Source: a virus. From it: a DNA stretch of 26,123 bases. The notes under the pieces are model-generated. The model had not been told where the DNA came from. It worked only from the letters and a program-made list of their open reading frames with translations, and made no database searches. The position numbers and the translations under genes are program-made. The DNA lies in the IMG/VR virus record IMGVR_UViG_3300008267_001644, positions 1 through 26,123 of that record; one strand, given 5' to 3'. This document shows, in pieces, positions 13,112 through 20,349 of this stretch. The number at the start of each line of letters is the position of its first letter. Positions within the stretch are counted from its first letter, which is position 1.

Positions 13112-13417
13112 ATGGCAAGTTTAAGATTTTATTCAAAGCAAGAAATTACAACATTGAAATCAGCAATTAACAGTGGTGAGAAACTAACAAAAGCTGCAGA
13201 CAGGTTAAGTAAAGAACTTAAAAGACCAAAGAACAGTGTTTATTTTAAGTTGTTAGAAACAGCTAAACGTATGGGAGTAATGAAAACCAAAACTAAGAAA
13301 ACAGCTAAAGTGGTTACACAGTCTAATGAAGGTGTTACACTACGCAATGGTTTTGTGTTTGATTTCAAACCACAAAGAGCTGAAATGTATCAAGATCACG
13401 TTCGTATTTATTTTTAA
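13112..13417 (+). CDS. Small basic DNA-binding-like protein
   Basis: 101 residues from the ATG at 13112, 22 bases after the preceding stop. The N-terminal segment FYSKQEITTLKSAINSGEKL, then TKAADRLSKELKRPKNSVYF, resembles a Myb/SANT-type or related three-helix DNA-binding fold, followed by a Lys/Thr-rich linker and a short beta part. The longer in-frame start overlaps the upstream gene and is rejected. DNA binding is inferred from pattern and charge. Confidence 0.55.
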   Translation: MASLRFYSKQEITTLKSAINSGEKLTKAADRLSKELKRPKNSVYFKLLETAKRMGVMKTKTKKTAKVVTQSNEGVTLRNGFVFDFKPQRAEMYQDHVRIYF

Positions 13418-13436
13418 TCATTAAAACTCACACAAA

Positions 13437-13640
13437 ATGAGCTACACACTCGTTTATTCATGCAAGCCTATAGGTATTGCATATGAACCAAGCCCAGCTA
13501 CAAAGCTAATCAATGCTATCCTTAAAGAGAAATGCTCAAGACTAAAATCTACAAGGATAGTGTTGAACAACAACAAATATATTTACCACCCAACAAAAGA
13601 ATACCAATCTTATGTTGTAAGGTTTAGAGGTGTTAAATAA
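13437..13640 (+). CDS. Hypothetical small basic protein
   Basis: 67 residues, MSYTLVYSCKPIGIAYEPSP, basic, ending YQSYVVRFRGVK. A leader CATTAAAACTCACACAAA precedes the ATG, similar to those of neighbouring genes. No family recognised. Confidence 0.6.
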   Translation: MSYTLVYSCKPIGIAYEPSPATKLINAILKEKCSRLKSTRIVLNNNKYIYHPTKEYQSYVVRFRGVK

Positions 13641-13656
13641 TTTATTTGGTTATAAT

Positions 13657-13687
13657 AGAAAGAGATTGTATTTTGCAGTCTCTTTCT
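13657..13687 (+). terminator. Intrinsic terminator
   Basis: AGAAAGAGATTG (13657-13668) pairs with CAGTCTCTTTCT (13676-13687), 12 pairs, followed by TATAATTAATTT. Confidence 0.75.
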
Positions 13688-13703
13688 TATAATTAATTTA
13701 GTT

Positions 13704-13907
13704 ATGATTGGTAAAACATTTAAGACACCACATAGTAAAAAAGACTATAAGGTGATAGAAAAACATCACATGTTTAATGGTGTATGGAAATGTTATCCTC
13801 TTGAGAAAGAACCTCCTTACAAGCAAACATTAATTGATTGCTTTAGTACAGAGTTTATTGAGAAAAACTTAAAACAGGATAACAATGATACCATGCATAT
13901 GCATTGA
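13704..13907 (+). CDS. Hypothetical small protein
   Basis: 67 residues, MIGKTFKTPHSKKDYKVIEK, with a beta-type start and a His/Met-rich end (NDTMHMH). The KTF-x-Y-x-V and W-x-C-x-PL pattern suggests a small beta domain, but no family is recognised. Confidence 0.6.
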   Translation: MIGKTFKTPHSKKDYKVIEKHHMFNGVWKCYPLEKEPPYKQTLIDCFSTEFIEKNLKQDNNDTMHMH

Positions 13908-13912
13908 TTAAA

Positions 13913-13944
13913 TTTGGTAGTTTCAATTATTTGTTTTATCTTTG
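13913..13944 (+). promoter_or_regulatory. Host-type promoter of the homing endonuclease gene
   Basis: TTTG (13913-13916), 20-base spacer, TATCTTTG (13937-13944), an exact fit to TTTG-N19..21-TAnnTTTG. The start site would be near 13950, so the ATG at 13963 is used and an ATG at 13942 is rejected. Confidence 0.8.
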
Positions 13945-13962
13945 CTATACAAATACAATATT

Positions 13963-14598
13963 ATGATAGCAGTTTATAAAATAACCAGTCCAAGCGGAAG
14001 AATATACATAGGAAGCAGTAAAAATATTAAGAAAAGGTTTCAAGCATATAAAATGCTTAATTGCAAAGCTCAGAAAAAGTTATATCAATCTCTAAAAAAG
14101 TATGGATATAACAATCATAAGTTTGAAATTATTGAAGAATGTACTATAGATATATTATTAAAAAAAGAATATGAATATGGTATATTTTATAATGTACTAA
14201 ATCCTAAAAAAGGTTTAAATTTAATTCTTCCAAAAATAGACGATGTATATAACCATATATCTGATGAGCTTATAAATACAATGAAAAAGGCTCAACAGAA
14301 TAGGAAACCTATATCAGAAGAGGCTAGAAAAAGAATGTCTGATGCACATAAAGGTAAAAAACAATCTAAAGAGACCATTGAAAAAAGATTAGGTCATAGA
14401 AGAGGAAAATCTTTATCTCCAGAAGCAAAAAGATCTGGTGCTAAAATTACTGTAGAAAAAGTAATAGAAATTAAAAAATTACTTCAGGAGTTTAAAAGTG
14501 CATACAAAGTACATAGAGTCTTATCAGATCCAAATGTTAGTCTGAGTATAGTAGTAAATATTGCTTACAATCGTTCTTGGAAACATATAAAAATATAA
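13963..14598 (+). CDS. GIY-YIG homing endonuclease with NUMOD3 repeats
   Basis: 211 residues. The N-terminal nuclease has the GIY-YIG pattern with VYK (4-6) in place of GIY and YIG at 15-17, a likely catalytic Arg at 25 and an acidic residue near 69 (KKEYEYG). Two or three NUMOD3-type DNA-binding motifs follow (KPISEEARKRMSDAHKGKK; SKETIEKR; SLSPEAKRS), then a helical C-terminus. Such enzymes cut phage DNA lacking the gene and spread by repair. No flanking gene is visibly split, so it is free-standing. It is more AT-rich than its neighbours and has its own host-type promoter, both signs of recent insertion. Confidence 0.85.
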   Translation: MIAVYKITSPSGRIYIGSSKNIKKRFQAYKMLNCKAQKKLYQSLKKYGYNNHKFEIIEECTIDILLKKEYEYGIFYNVLNPKKGLNLILPKIDDVYNHISDELINTMKKAQQNRKPISEEARKRMSDAHKGKKQSKETIEKRLGHRRGKSLSPEAKRSGAKITVEKVIEIKKLLQEFKSAYKVHRVLSDPNVSLSIVVNIAYNRSWKHIKI

Positions 14599-14601
14599 AC
14601 T

Positions 14602-14805
14602 ATGATAAAAACAATTTGTATTGATGACAGCAGAAAACCTAGGATGATTCCTAAAGACAAATGGCTGGTAAAAGACCAAGAATACCATGTCATATATACA
14701 GTGACTGTCCTACCACAGAAACAATTAGCTTTTCATCTAGCAGAGATAGATCTTGATGAGAGCTGTAAGCCTTATGAGTATTTTATTACACCCAATGAGG
14801 TATAA
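14602..14805 (+). CDS. Hypothetical small acidic protein, conserved-looking
   Basis: 67 residues: MIKTICIDDSRKPRMIPKDK, W-x-V-KDQEYHVIYTV, and ending EIDLDESCKPYEYF. This pattern is familiar from small phage proteins of Bacteroidota hosts, but the function is unknown. It begins four bases after the endonuclease stop, and its stop overlaps the next ATG (TAATG). Confidence 0.65.
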   Translation: MIKTICIDDSRKPRMIPKDKWLVKDQEYHVIYTVTVLPQKQLAFHLAEIDLDESCKPYEYFITPNEV

Positions 14806-14903
14806 TGTGGCTTAAAAAGGACAAAACTATACCCTTTTGGGTGCTAAAAGACACATTATCGTATGATAAATGCGTCACTAAGCACACTTTTTCAAAGGAA
14901 TGA
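14805..14903 (+). CDS. Small 32-residue peptide
   Basis: MWLKKDKTIPFWVLKDTLSY then KCVTKHTFSKE, overlapping the preceding stop by one base, which suggests coupled translation. Basic, not clearly membrane-bound. It ends before the terminator at 14937. Confidence 0.45.
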   Translation: MWLKKDKTIPFWVLKDTLSYDKCVTKHTFSKE

Positions 14904-14936
14904 CTGAAAAATCACACTAAAAAGTAATTATATGCG

Positions 14937-14978
14937 AAAAGATATAAAAACCACTACTTTGTGCAAATTATATCTTTT
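14937..14978 (+). terminator. Intrinsic terminator closing the small-gene zone
   Basis: AAAAGATATAA (14937-14947) pairs perfectly with TTATATCTTTT (14968-14978), with a 20-base loop and a T run. It could act in both directions. Confidence 0.65.
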
Positions 14979-14987
14979 TACGTATAA

Positions 14988-15004
14988 TGGTACTAATAGT
15001 ACCA
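14988..15004. promoter_or_regulatory. Palindrome, possible operator of the replication operon
   Basis: TGGTAC (14988-14993), spacer TAATA, GTACCA (14999-15004). It lies 22 bases before the first ATG of the replication operon, whose second gene encodes a DNA-binding domain. Confidence 0.45.
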
Positions 15005-15026
15005 ATAAACAAATAAATTTAAACTT

Positions 15027-15272
15027 ATGACAGCAGTACAATGGCTAATTGATAGGATTGACATTTCCAGTCCTTTTATGATATCTGAGGATGATATCCA
15101 AAAAGCAATAGAGATGGAAAAGCAACAAACAGAAATATCAGATGAATACATTGATGAAAGAGCAGAATCACATTCAAAAACTTCATCAAACAAGACTATT
15201 GCAAAAACATATTTTAAACATGGTGCTCGTTGGTATAGAGAGCATTTAAAGCAAAGACAATGCAACAAGTGA
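15027..15272 (+). CDS. Hypothetical protein, first gene of replication operon
   Basis: 81 residues, beginning MTAVQWLIDRIDISSPFMIS with a long helical, acidic middle (IQKAIEMEKQQTEISDEYIDE). The TAV-x-WL opening recurs in small phage and mobile-element proteins of Bacteroidota. No function known. It overlaps the OmpR-type gene by 13 bases. Confidence 0.65.
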   Translation: MTAVQWLIDRIDISSPFMISEDDIQKAIEMEKQQTEISDEYIDERAESHSKTSSNKTIAKTYFKHGARWYREHLKQRQCNK

Positions 15273-15658
15273 TAGAAAACATTGTATCAGAGATAAAAGA
15301 ACTTCCTGGTACATTAGTACAAAAAGATGCAGTGATAAAGATCATTGCTGAGTTCTTTAGTGGTATTCAATATCCTGTGTTAGAATATGATGATTTCACT
15401 GTTGATTTGAATTCATATAATATTTTATATGCAGGTAAGAAGGTACATGTACCAAAGAAAGAACTTCAAATAGTTTATCATCTTGTAAAGAATGCAGGTA
15501 GACTCATCTCAAGAGAAGAACTGTTGAGAGATGTTTGGGGCACAAGTGTAATTGTTGGTCCTAGAACAATTGATGTTCATATACGCAAAATCAGAAGAAA
15601 GTTTCCTACCCTTAGATTAAAAACAGTCAAAGGTTTGGGATATAAGTTACCAGATTAA
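15260..15658 (+). CDS. OmpR/PhoB-type winged-helix DNA-binding protein without receiver domain
   Basis: 132 residues. Residues ~41-131 form a clear Trans_reg_C domain: strands LEYDDFTVDLNSYNILYAGK, helix PKKELQIVYHLVKNAGRLIS, turn REELLRDVWG (86-94), recognition helix RTIDVHIRKIRRKF (102-115) and the wing LKTVKGLGYKL (120-130). The first 40 residues are helical and contain no phosphoacceptor Asp of a receiver domain, so phosphorelay control is absent. A transcription regulator encoded at the head of the replication operon may control it, possibly through the palindrome at 14988 (inference). Confidence 0.85.
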   Translation: MQQVIENIVSEIKELPGTLVQKDAVIKIIAEFFSGIQYPVLEYDDFTVDLNSYNILYAGKKVHVPKKELQIVYHLVKNAGRLISREELLRDVWGTSVIVGPRTIDVHIRKIRRKFPTLRLKTVKGLGYKLPD

Positions 15659-15676
15659 TCTACAAAACATAACATC

Positions 15677-15895
15677 ATGTCAGTTACAAAAAAACTAACA
15701 TCTATACAGCTGTATAACCTATTATGTGAGAAGTTTCCACACATTAATGCAACAGAGGGTGAAGATCTCTCTATTCATAATGCAAAACTAAACATTGTTA
15801 CAAGGTGTTGGAATGATCTAGAGAACTTTCCTACTGTTAAAGAAATCTCTGATGCTACAGGGTTTTCTAGTAGAAATTTACATAACTTCGTATGA
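15677..15895 (+). CDS. Hypothetical small protein with possible HTH
   Basis: 72 residues, MSVTKKLTSIQLYNLLCEKF. The C-terminal segment FPTVKEISDATGFSSRNLHN could be a helix-turn-helix. It overlaps the DNA polymerase start as ATGA (15892-15895), indicating coupled translation. Confidence 0.65.
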   Translation: MSVTKKLTSIQLYNLLCEKFPHINATEGEDLSIHNAKLNIVTRCWNDLENFPTVKEISDATGFSSRNLHNFV

Positions 15896-17880
15896 TGATT
15901 TCATTAAATCAATTGAATGATATGGATGTACTAATTTATGACATAGAAACCATGCAGGAGTTATTCCTGGTTGGTGTGTATGATCCTTATACAGACATGT
16001 ATTTTGAGTTTGAAGTGAGTAAACAAGCAAATGAATTAGATTCTTTTGTTAGATTCACTGAGACTCATAAAGATCATTATTGGGTGGGGTATAACAATCT
16101 TAGGTTTGATAGTCAGGTGGTTGAATGGATCATTAGAAATCATGAACAATGGCATGAATTAAGTTCTCTTGAGATAACAGCAAAGATAGCTCAAAAGGCT
16201 GCAGATGTTATTCATGATGCAAACTTTGATGTATTCCCTGAATATAGAGAAGACCAACTTAGCCTCAAACAAATAGATCTATTCAGAGTGAACCACTATG
16301 ATAATAAGAACAGACGTGTATCACTAAAGAGATTAGAGTTTGAGATGGATCTTGAGAACATTGAAGAAATGCCTGTACATCATACAAAAACTGATATGAC
16401 TGATGAAGAGATATATCTCTCCAAAAGCTATTGTAAAAATGATGTTTTGGCGACTTATGAGTTCTATAAGATAACCATTGGTGATTGTAATCATCCTTTG
16501 TACAAGGGTAATAATCAGATTGAGCTCAGGAAAGATATAGAAGAAGAGTTTGGTATCCCATGCTTAAACTATTCTGATAGCAAGATTGGTGATGAGATGA
16601 TTAAGAAGTTCTATTGTATAGAGAAGAACATTATTCCATCAGAACTACCAAAGAAAGGCTATTTCAGGAAAGAAATCAAGGTGAAGAACTGTATTGCTGA
16701 ATATGTAGCATTTGAAACACCAGAGCTCAAAGCTTTCCATAAGAGAATCAAGAGTATGACTCTTGGACTAATGGATGATTTCAAAGAGACAATAAACTTC
16801 TATAACAATGCATACACTTTTGCAAAGGGTGGCCTACATACTGAGAATAGTCCAAGGATTTTCGAAGCTGATGATGATCATTTTATCATTGATTGGGATG
16901 TTAGCAGTTATTATCCTGCTATCATTATTAACAATGGTCGCTACCCTCAACATCTTGGTAAAGAATTCTTGGCTGGGTATAAAAAGATGTTTGAGAAAAG
17001 ACTCGAATTAAAGCCCTTAGCCAAGAAAGATAAGCGTATTAAAGGAATAGTGGGTGCATTGAAGCTTGCAGTTAACTCTGTGTACGGTAAATCTTCTGAT
17101 ATGCAGAATTGGATTTATGACAGACAGCTCACTATGTTCACCACATTAACAGGAGAACTATCTCTCTTGATGCTTATAGAGAAATATGAATTGAATGGTA
17201 TACATGTCATCTCTGCTAATACAGATGGTGTCACTATCAAGATTCATAAAGATCTAATGGACAAGATGTTTGAGATTAATCAATGGTGGTGTGAGGTGAC
17301 ACAATATGAGCTAGAACGTGCTGATTATCAGAAGATTATATTCTCTACGGTAAACGATTATTTAGCAATTAAAACAGATGGTGATGTTAAAAAGAAAGGT
17401 GATTTTCTTACAGATTTCGAGTTACACAAGAATAAGTCTGCTCGCGTGTGTGCTATTGCCCTTGAGCAGTATTTCGTTCATAGCACTCCTATTGAACATA
17501 CTATTAGAAATCATAATAACATTTATGATTTTTGTCTTAGACAAAAAGCTTCGAAAGATTTTCACTATGAAGGAATTAATAGGAGCACAGGTGAAAAGAC
17601 TATTTATAACAAACTCATTCGGTATTACGTATCTAAAAGCGGAGAGAAACTACTTAAAGTTAAGAATGAAGGATGTGATACAAACGCACCAGAAGTCTCA
17701 CAAGTAGAAGCAGGTGAATGGGTGATGCATGTATGCAATCATCTAACCCCTGATCATTCTCTAGAGAACATCAATTACGAGTATTACATTGAAAGAGCTA
17801 ATAAAATAGTTCATAAGATTCAGACAGAAGGTAAAAAGAGAAAAGTTATTATTAACCCTGATCAATTAAGTTTATTCTAA
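15892..17880 (+). CDS. DNA polymerase, family B, with 3'-5' exonuclease
   Basis: 662 residues. The replicative polymerase. Exonuclease motifs: Exo I D17-x-E19 (DIET), Exo II with N69 and D73 (GYNNLRFD), Exo III Y180-x3-D184 (YCKND). Polymerase motifs: A D336VSSYYP, B K391LAVNSVYG (391-399), C N443TDG446 where the family usually has DTDS or DTDG. All key acids are present except that the first Asp of motif C is Asn. No terminal-protein region is evident, and the phage has a primase, so RNA-primed synthesis is likely. Start at 15892 or the next ATG at 15895. Confidence 0.92.
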   Translation: MMISLNQLNDMDVLIYDIETMQELFLVGVYDPYTDMYFEFEVSKQANELDSFVRFTETHKDHYWVGYNNLRFDSQVVEWIIRNHEQWHELSSLEITAKIAQKAADVIHDANFDVFPEYREDQLSLKQIDLFRVNHYDNKNRRVSLKRLEFEMDLENIEEMPVHHTKTDMTDEEIYLSKSYCKNDVLATYEFYKITIGDCNHPLYKGNNQIELRKDIEEEFGIPCLNYSDSKIGDEMIKKFYCIEKNIIPSELPKKGYFRKEIKVKNCIAEYVAFETPELKAFHKRIKSMTLGLMDDFKETINFYNNAYTFAKGGLHTENSPRIFEADDDHFIIDWDVSSYYPAIIINNGRYPQHLGKEFLAGYKKMFEKRLELKPLAKKDKRIKGIVGALKLAVNSVYGKSSDMQNWIYDRQLTMFTTLTGELSLLMLIEKYELNGIHVISANTDGVTIKIHKDLMDKMFEINQWWCEVTQYELERADYQKIIFSTVNDYLAIKTDGDVKKKGDFLTDFELHKNKSARVCAIALEQYFVHSTPIEHTIRNHNNIYDFCLRQKASKDFHYEGINRSTGEKTIYNKLIRYYVSKSGEKLLKVKNEGCDTNAPEVSQVEAGEWVMHVCNHLTPDHSLENINYEYYIERANKIVHKIQTEGKKRKVIINPDQLSLF

Positions 17881-18176
17881 TGGCAACTATTAACAGAACA
17901 AACATAGCTGAACATCTGGTTGATTATCAGCTATCTATGATAGGCAAAACGCTTGCTGAAGCCTATAAAAATGAGAATTGGTATTACGAATGGACACTTA
18001 CAGAAGAACAACACGAACAATTTAGAGATTATGCTATTCCTCTAATCAAAAAGGTTTTTAAATGTAATAAGAGGAAAGCAGAAGCTACATTTGGATGGTT
18101 CGATTTAAGCTTTGGACTTAGAATTGATAACGAAAAAACAGATAACAATGAAAACTTGGAAGATCTTAAACTCTGA
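17880..18176 (+). CDS. Hypothetical protein after DNA polymerase
   Basis: 98 residues, helical, MATINRTNIAEHLVDYQLSM, with several Trp/Tyr (NWYYEWTLTEEQHEQF). It overlaps the polymerase stop by one base. No family recognised; it could be a polymerase accessory by position only. Confidence 0.65.
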   Translation: MATINRTNIAEHLVDYQLSMIGKTLAEAYKNENWYYEWTLTEEQHEQFRDYAIPLIKKVFKCNKRKAEATFGWFDLSFGLRIDNEKTDNNENLEDLKL

Positions 18177-18426
18177 GAATGAACTTCTTACATTTACAGA
18201 AAATGACCTTGTTTACACGCTTTTCAAAACTGATGAAGAAGGTGATGAAATCACTATTCTTAAAGCTGTAGATAATGGTAATGGATTTGAATTTATAGAT
18301 AAGATAAATAAAAGCATGGACTATTGTGATATGGATTACATGCGTTTATTTCTTAATTTAATTGGTAAAATGGACGATAGTTTATATGATTCCTATATAA
18401 TAACAGAACCTATAGGACAAATTTAA
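18148..18426 (+). CDS. Hypothetical acidic protein
   Basis: 92 residues from the ATG at 18148 (MKTWKILNSENELLTFTEND). A start 12 codons earlier would give a larger overlap and is less likely. Acidic, mixed alpha/beta. It overlaps the preceding gene by 29 bases. No family recognised. Confidence 0.6.
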   Translation: MKTWKILNSENELLTFTENDLVYTLFKTDEEGDEITILKAVDNGNGFEFIDKINKSMDYCDMDYMRLFLNLIGKMDDSLYDSYIITEPIGQI

Positions 18427-18431
18427 AAATT

Positions 18432-18539
18432 ATGGAAGATCAAGGAAAAAGAAAGTCTCAGATAAAAGATTCTGAGACTTTTGCTATTATAGCCCTAATA
18501 GCAGCAGTAATTACATTATTATTAACACTCTTAAATTAA
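18432..18539 (+). CDS. 35-residue single-span membrane peptide
   Basis: MEDQGKRKSQIKDSETF followed by a hydrophobic segment AIIALIAAVITLLLTLL to the end: a charged head and one membrane span with the C-terminus out. Start codon six bases after the preceding stop. The coding region contains a terminator-like hairpin. Small size lowers certainty, but the clean hydrophobic pattern supports it. Confidence 0.55.
   Translation: MEDQGKRKSQIKDSETFAIIALIAAVITLLLTLLN
18452..18481 (+). terminator. Terminator-like hairpin inside a small gene
   Basis: AAAGTCTCAGA (18452-18462) pairs perfectly with TCTGAGACTTT (18471-18481), then TG. It sits within codons 7-17 of the 35-residue gene; the T run is short, so it may only attenuate. 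Confidence 0.5.
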
Positions 18540-18544
18540 AGACA

Positions 18545-19090
18545 ATGGGAGCATGTTCATTTGAAAACAGAGGCAGAGGAAAATCTGCACAAGATGTATT
18601 TAAAAAATTACAAGAAAGAGCTGAAAGAGAGTATGGTGATGATTACTACAATGGAACAATCAGCACTGTACCAGGATTCAGAGATCTTACTAATGAATGG
18701 AAAAACAGCAAGAAAGATCTTGATAGGTTTATTAGTGATAAAATAGAAGATAGTAACAAATACGATTGTTTTTGTATTTGTACACATCCACCTGTAGCTA
18801 ATAAAAATAAGACAAAGACACAAGTGGAACATATTGTTGAAAAGGGTACAAAGAAGTGGGAACTAAAATACGTTGTACAAACCTACGATGGTATTATTAG
18901 CTCACATTCAACAAAAGGTGATGCTGTTAAGGCTGCTAGAGTGTATACAGAGAAGTATTTAAGCACTAGCACTGTACACATGAAGAAAATGTTGGCTAAA
19001 GGTAAAACAGAAGTGGCCAAGATAACATACAAAGCTTCTTCTACAGAGAAAGATGGTGAATATATATTTTTTGGTTGGGCAGCAGAATAA
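18545..19090 (+). CDS. Conserved-looking hypothetical protein
   Basis: 181 residues. The opening MGACSFENRGRGKSAQDVFK and ERAEREYGDDYYNGTISTV resembles a family of small proteins common in phages and mobile elements of Bacteroidota (recalled pattern, not searched). The middle contains YDCFCICTHPPV and the C-terminal half is a basic alpha/beta region (WELKYVVQTYDGIISSHSTK; KAARVYTEKYL). Function unknown. Located between polymerase and helicase genes, so a replication or DNA-metabolism accessory is possible. Confidence 0.7.
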   Translation: MGACSFENRGRGKSAQDVFKKLQERAEREYGDDYYNGTISTVPGFRDLTNEWKNSKKDLDRFISDKIEDSNKYDCFCICTHPPVANKNKTKTQVEHIVEKGTKKWELKYVVQTYDGIISSHSTKGDAVKAARVYTEKYLSTSTVHMKKMLAKGKTEVAKITYKASSTEKDGEYIFFGWAAE

Positions 19091-19102
19091 AAACTTAATA
19101 TT

Positions 19103-19330
19103 ATGGAAATAGGAGGAAGAAAAATTTATCAGTTAGTAGATGCTGATGGTAAATACAGAAGCTCTGTTACATTTAAAGGAGAGCATATAGATTTCATCTC
19201 TAAAGAGAGAAGAGAAGCAATTGTTTATACATATGATCAAGCCAGACTACTTGCTCACTATTATATAAAGGAAAAGAACATTCCTGTAATGATAGAATGC
19301 AGAAGAGTTTATTCTAAAACTGAGATATAA
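19103..19330 (+). CDS. Hypothetical small protein
   Basis: 75 residues, MEIGGRKIYQLVDADGKYRS, beta-rich then helical (YDQARLLAHYYIKEKNI). Its stop overlaps the next ATG (TAATG). No family recognised. Confidence 0.65.
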   Translation: MEIGGRKIYQLVDADGKYRSSVTFKGEHIDFISKERREAIVYTYDQARLLAHYYIKEKNIPVMIECRRVYSKTEI

Positions 19331-19518
19331 TGAACGAAGATTTTGAAAGAGAATTTGAAAAAGATTCCGTATATTTGCTTGAAGCAAGAGCCATCTTGGA
19401 AAAAGAATTTTGGGAGTGGTATCACGAAGTGAACAGAATGCCTGCCAAAATTGAAGTGATTAACGAAAGCAAAACTCCACAAAATGAATCTGAGCAGTTT
19501 AACTCTCTCCCATTTTGA
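19330..19518 (+). CDS. Hypothetical small acidic protein
   Basis: 62 residues, MNEDFEREFEKDSVYLLEAR, a helical acidic protein. It overlaps both neighbours (one base upstream, 35 bases downstream). No family recognised. Confidence 0.6.
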   Translation: MNEDFEREFEKDSVYLLEARAILEKEFWEWYHEVNRMPAKIEVINESKTPQNESEQFNSLPF

Positions 19519-20116
19519 GTTTTTACATAACAGTGGATATAATTTAGATCATGTTTTTTTGCTAATGCAGATAGAAATTGGTCTTGATTTTTCTCAAAGT
19601 GAAAACCCAAGAATGAAAGCCTTACATCAAGGCATTTATAGAAAAGGTCTTATAACAGAGGATGGGAAAGTTACCCTTAGGGGTAAAGAACTCCTGAAAT
19701 ATGTTAATGAGACTGAAGAACAACCTGTAGCAAAACCTCTCAAGAAGCTAAAGATTCCTAAAGAGAACTTTGAGGCTTGGTGGAAAGCATATCCAGGTAC
19801 TGATACCTTTACGCATAAGAACACCAAATTTACAGGTACAAGAAGCATTAGAACAAAGAAAGATGATTGTAAAGCTAAATTTGATAACATTATTGCAGAA
19901 GGTGAATATACAGTGCAAGAGATGATTTCTGCTCTAGAGTATGAAGTGCTACAGAAGAAAGAGAATTCTATTAAGCATAAAACCAATAAGCTAACATTTA
20001 TGCAGAATTCTCTTACATATTTAAATCAACGTACATTTGAACCTTTCATTGAGCTTATTAGAGAGGGGCACAAGGTGGAAGAAACACCAACAAATATAGG
20101 AGGTACAGACATATGA
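19484..20116 (+). CDS. Replication accessory candidate (possible helicase loader)
   Basis: 210 residues in two parts. Residues ~1-70 look like a wHTH (LTLSHFEFLHNSGYNLDHV; LHQGIYRKGLITEDGKVTLRGKELL). Residues ~90-195 begin FEAWWKAYPGTDTFTHKNTK and contain a helical region typical of phage replication-initiation or loader proteins that act with DnaB. Position three genes before... rather, two genes upstream of the DnaB-like helicase supports a loading role, but no catalytic motif is present. The start at 19484 keeps the wHTH complete. Confidence 0.5.
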   Translation: MNLSSLTLSHFEFLHNSGYNLDHVFLLMQIEIGLDFSQSENPRMKALHQGIYRKGLITEDGKVTLRGKELLKYVNETEEQPVAKPLKKLKIPKENFEAWWKAYPGTDTFTHKNTKFTGTRSIRTKKDDCKAKFDNIIAEGEYTVQEMISALEYEVLQKKENSIKHKTNKLTFMQNSLTYLNQRTFEPFIELIREGHKVEETPTNIGGTDI

Positions 20117-20349
20117 CACCAAAAGAAAAAGCACAACACTTAGTACTTAAGTTTACATTACATGCTTATGGTGTTTGGGATAAACATGGTTCAAAAGAAG
20201 AAAGATATCATTCTAAACAATGTGCTTTAATAGCAGTGAATGAGATTATTGAAGTGTTAGATCCTGAACATTGGGGTTTAGAAATGAATATTGCTATTGA
20301 TGAGCTTAATTATTGGAGAGACGTAAAACAAGAAATAGAAAGCCTATGA
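20113..20349 (+). CDS. Hypothetical small helical protein
   Basis: 78 residues, MTPKEKAQHLVLKFTLHAYG. It overlaps upstream and downstream genes by four bases each (ATGA), a firm sign of coupled translation with the helicase. The pattern 'KA..L+.kF......KE......K.CAL.AV.EII' is frequent in phages of Bacteroidota. Function unknown. Confidence 0.7.
   Translation: MTPKEKAQHLVLKFTLHAYGVWDKHGSKEERYHSKQCALIAVNEIIEVLDPEHWGLEMNIAIDELNYWRDVKQEIESL

Noticed and set aside
19636-19986. 116-residue open frame on the minus strand
   Set aside because: Antisense to the wHTH/loader-like gene, with no leader or neighbours on that strand.
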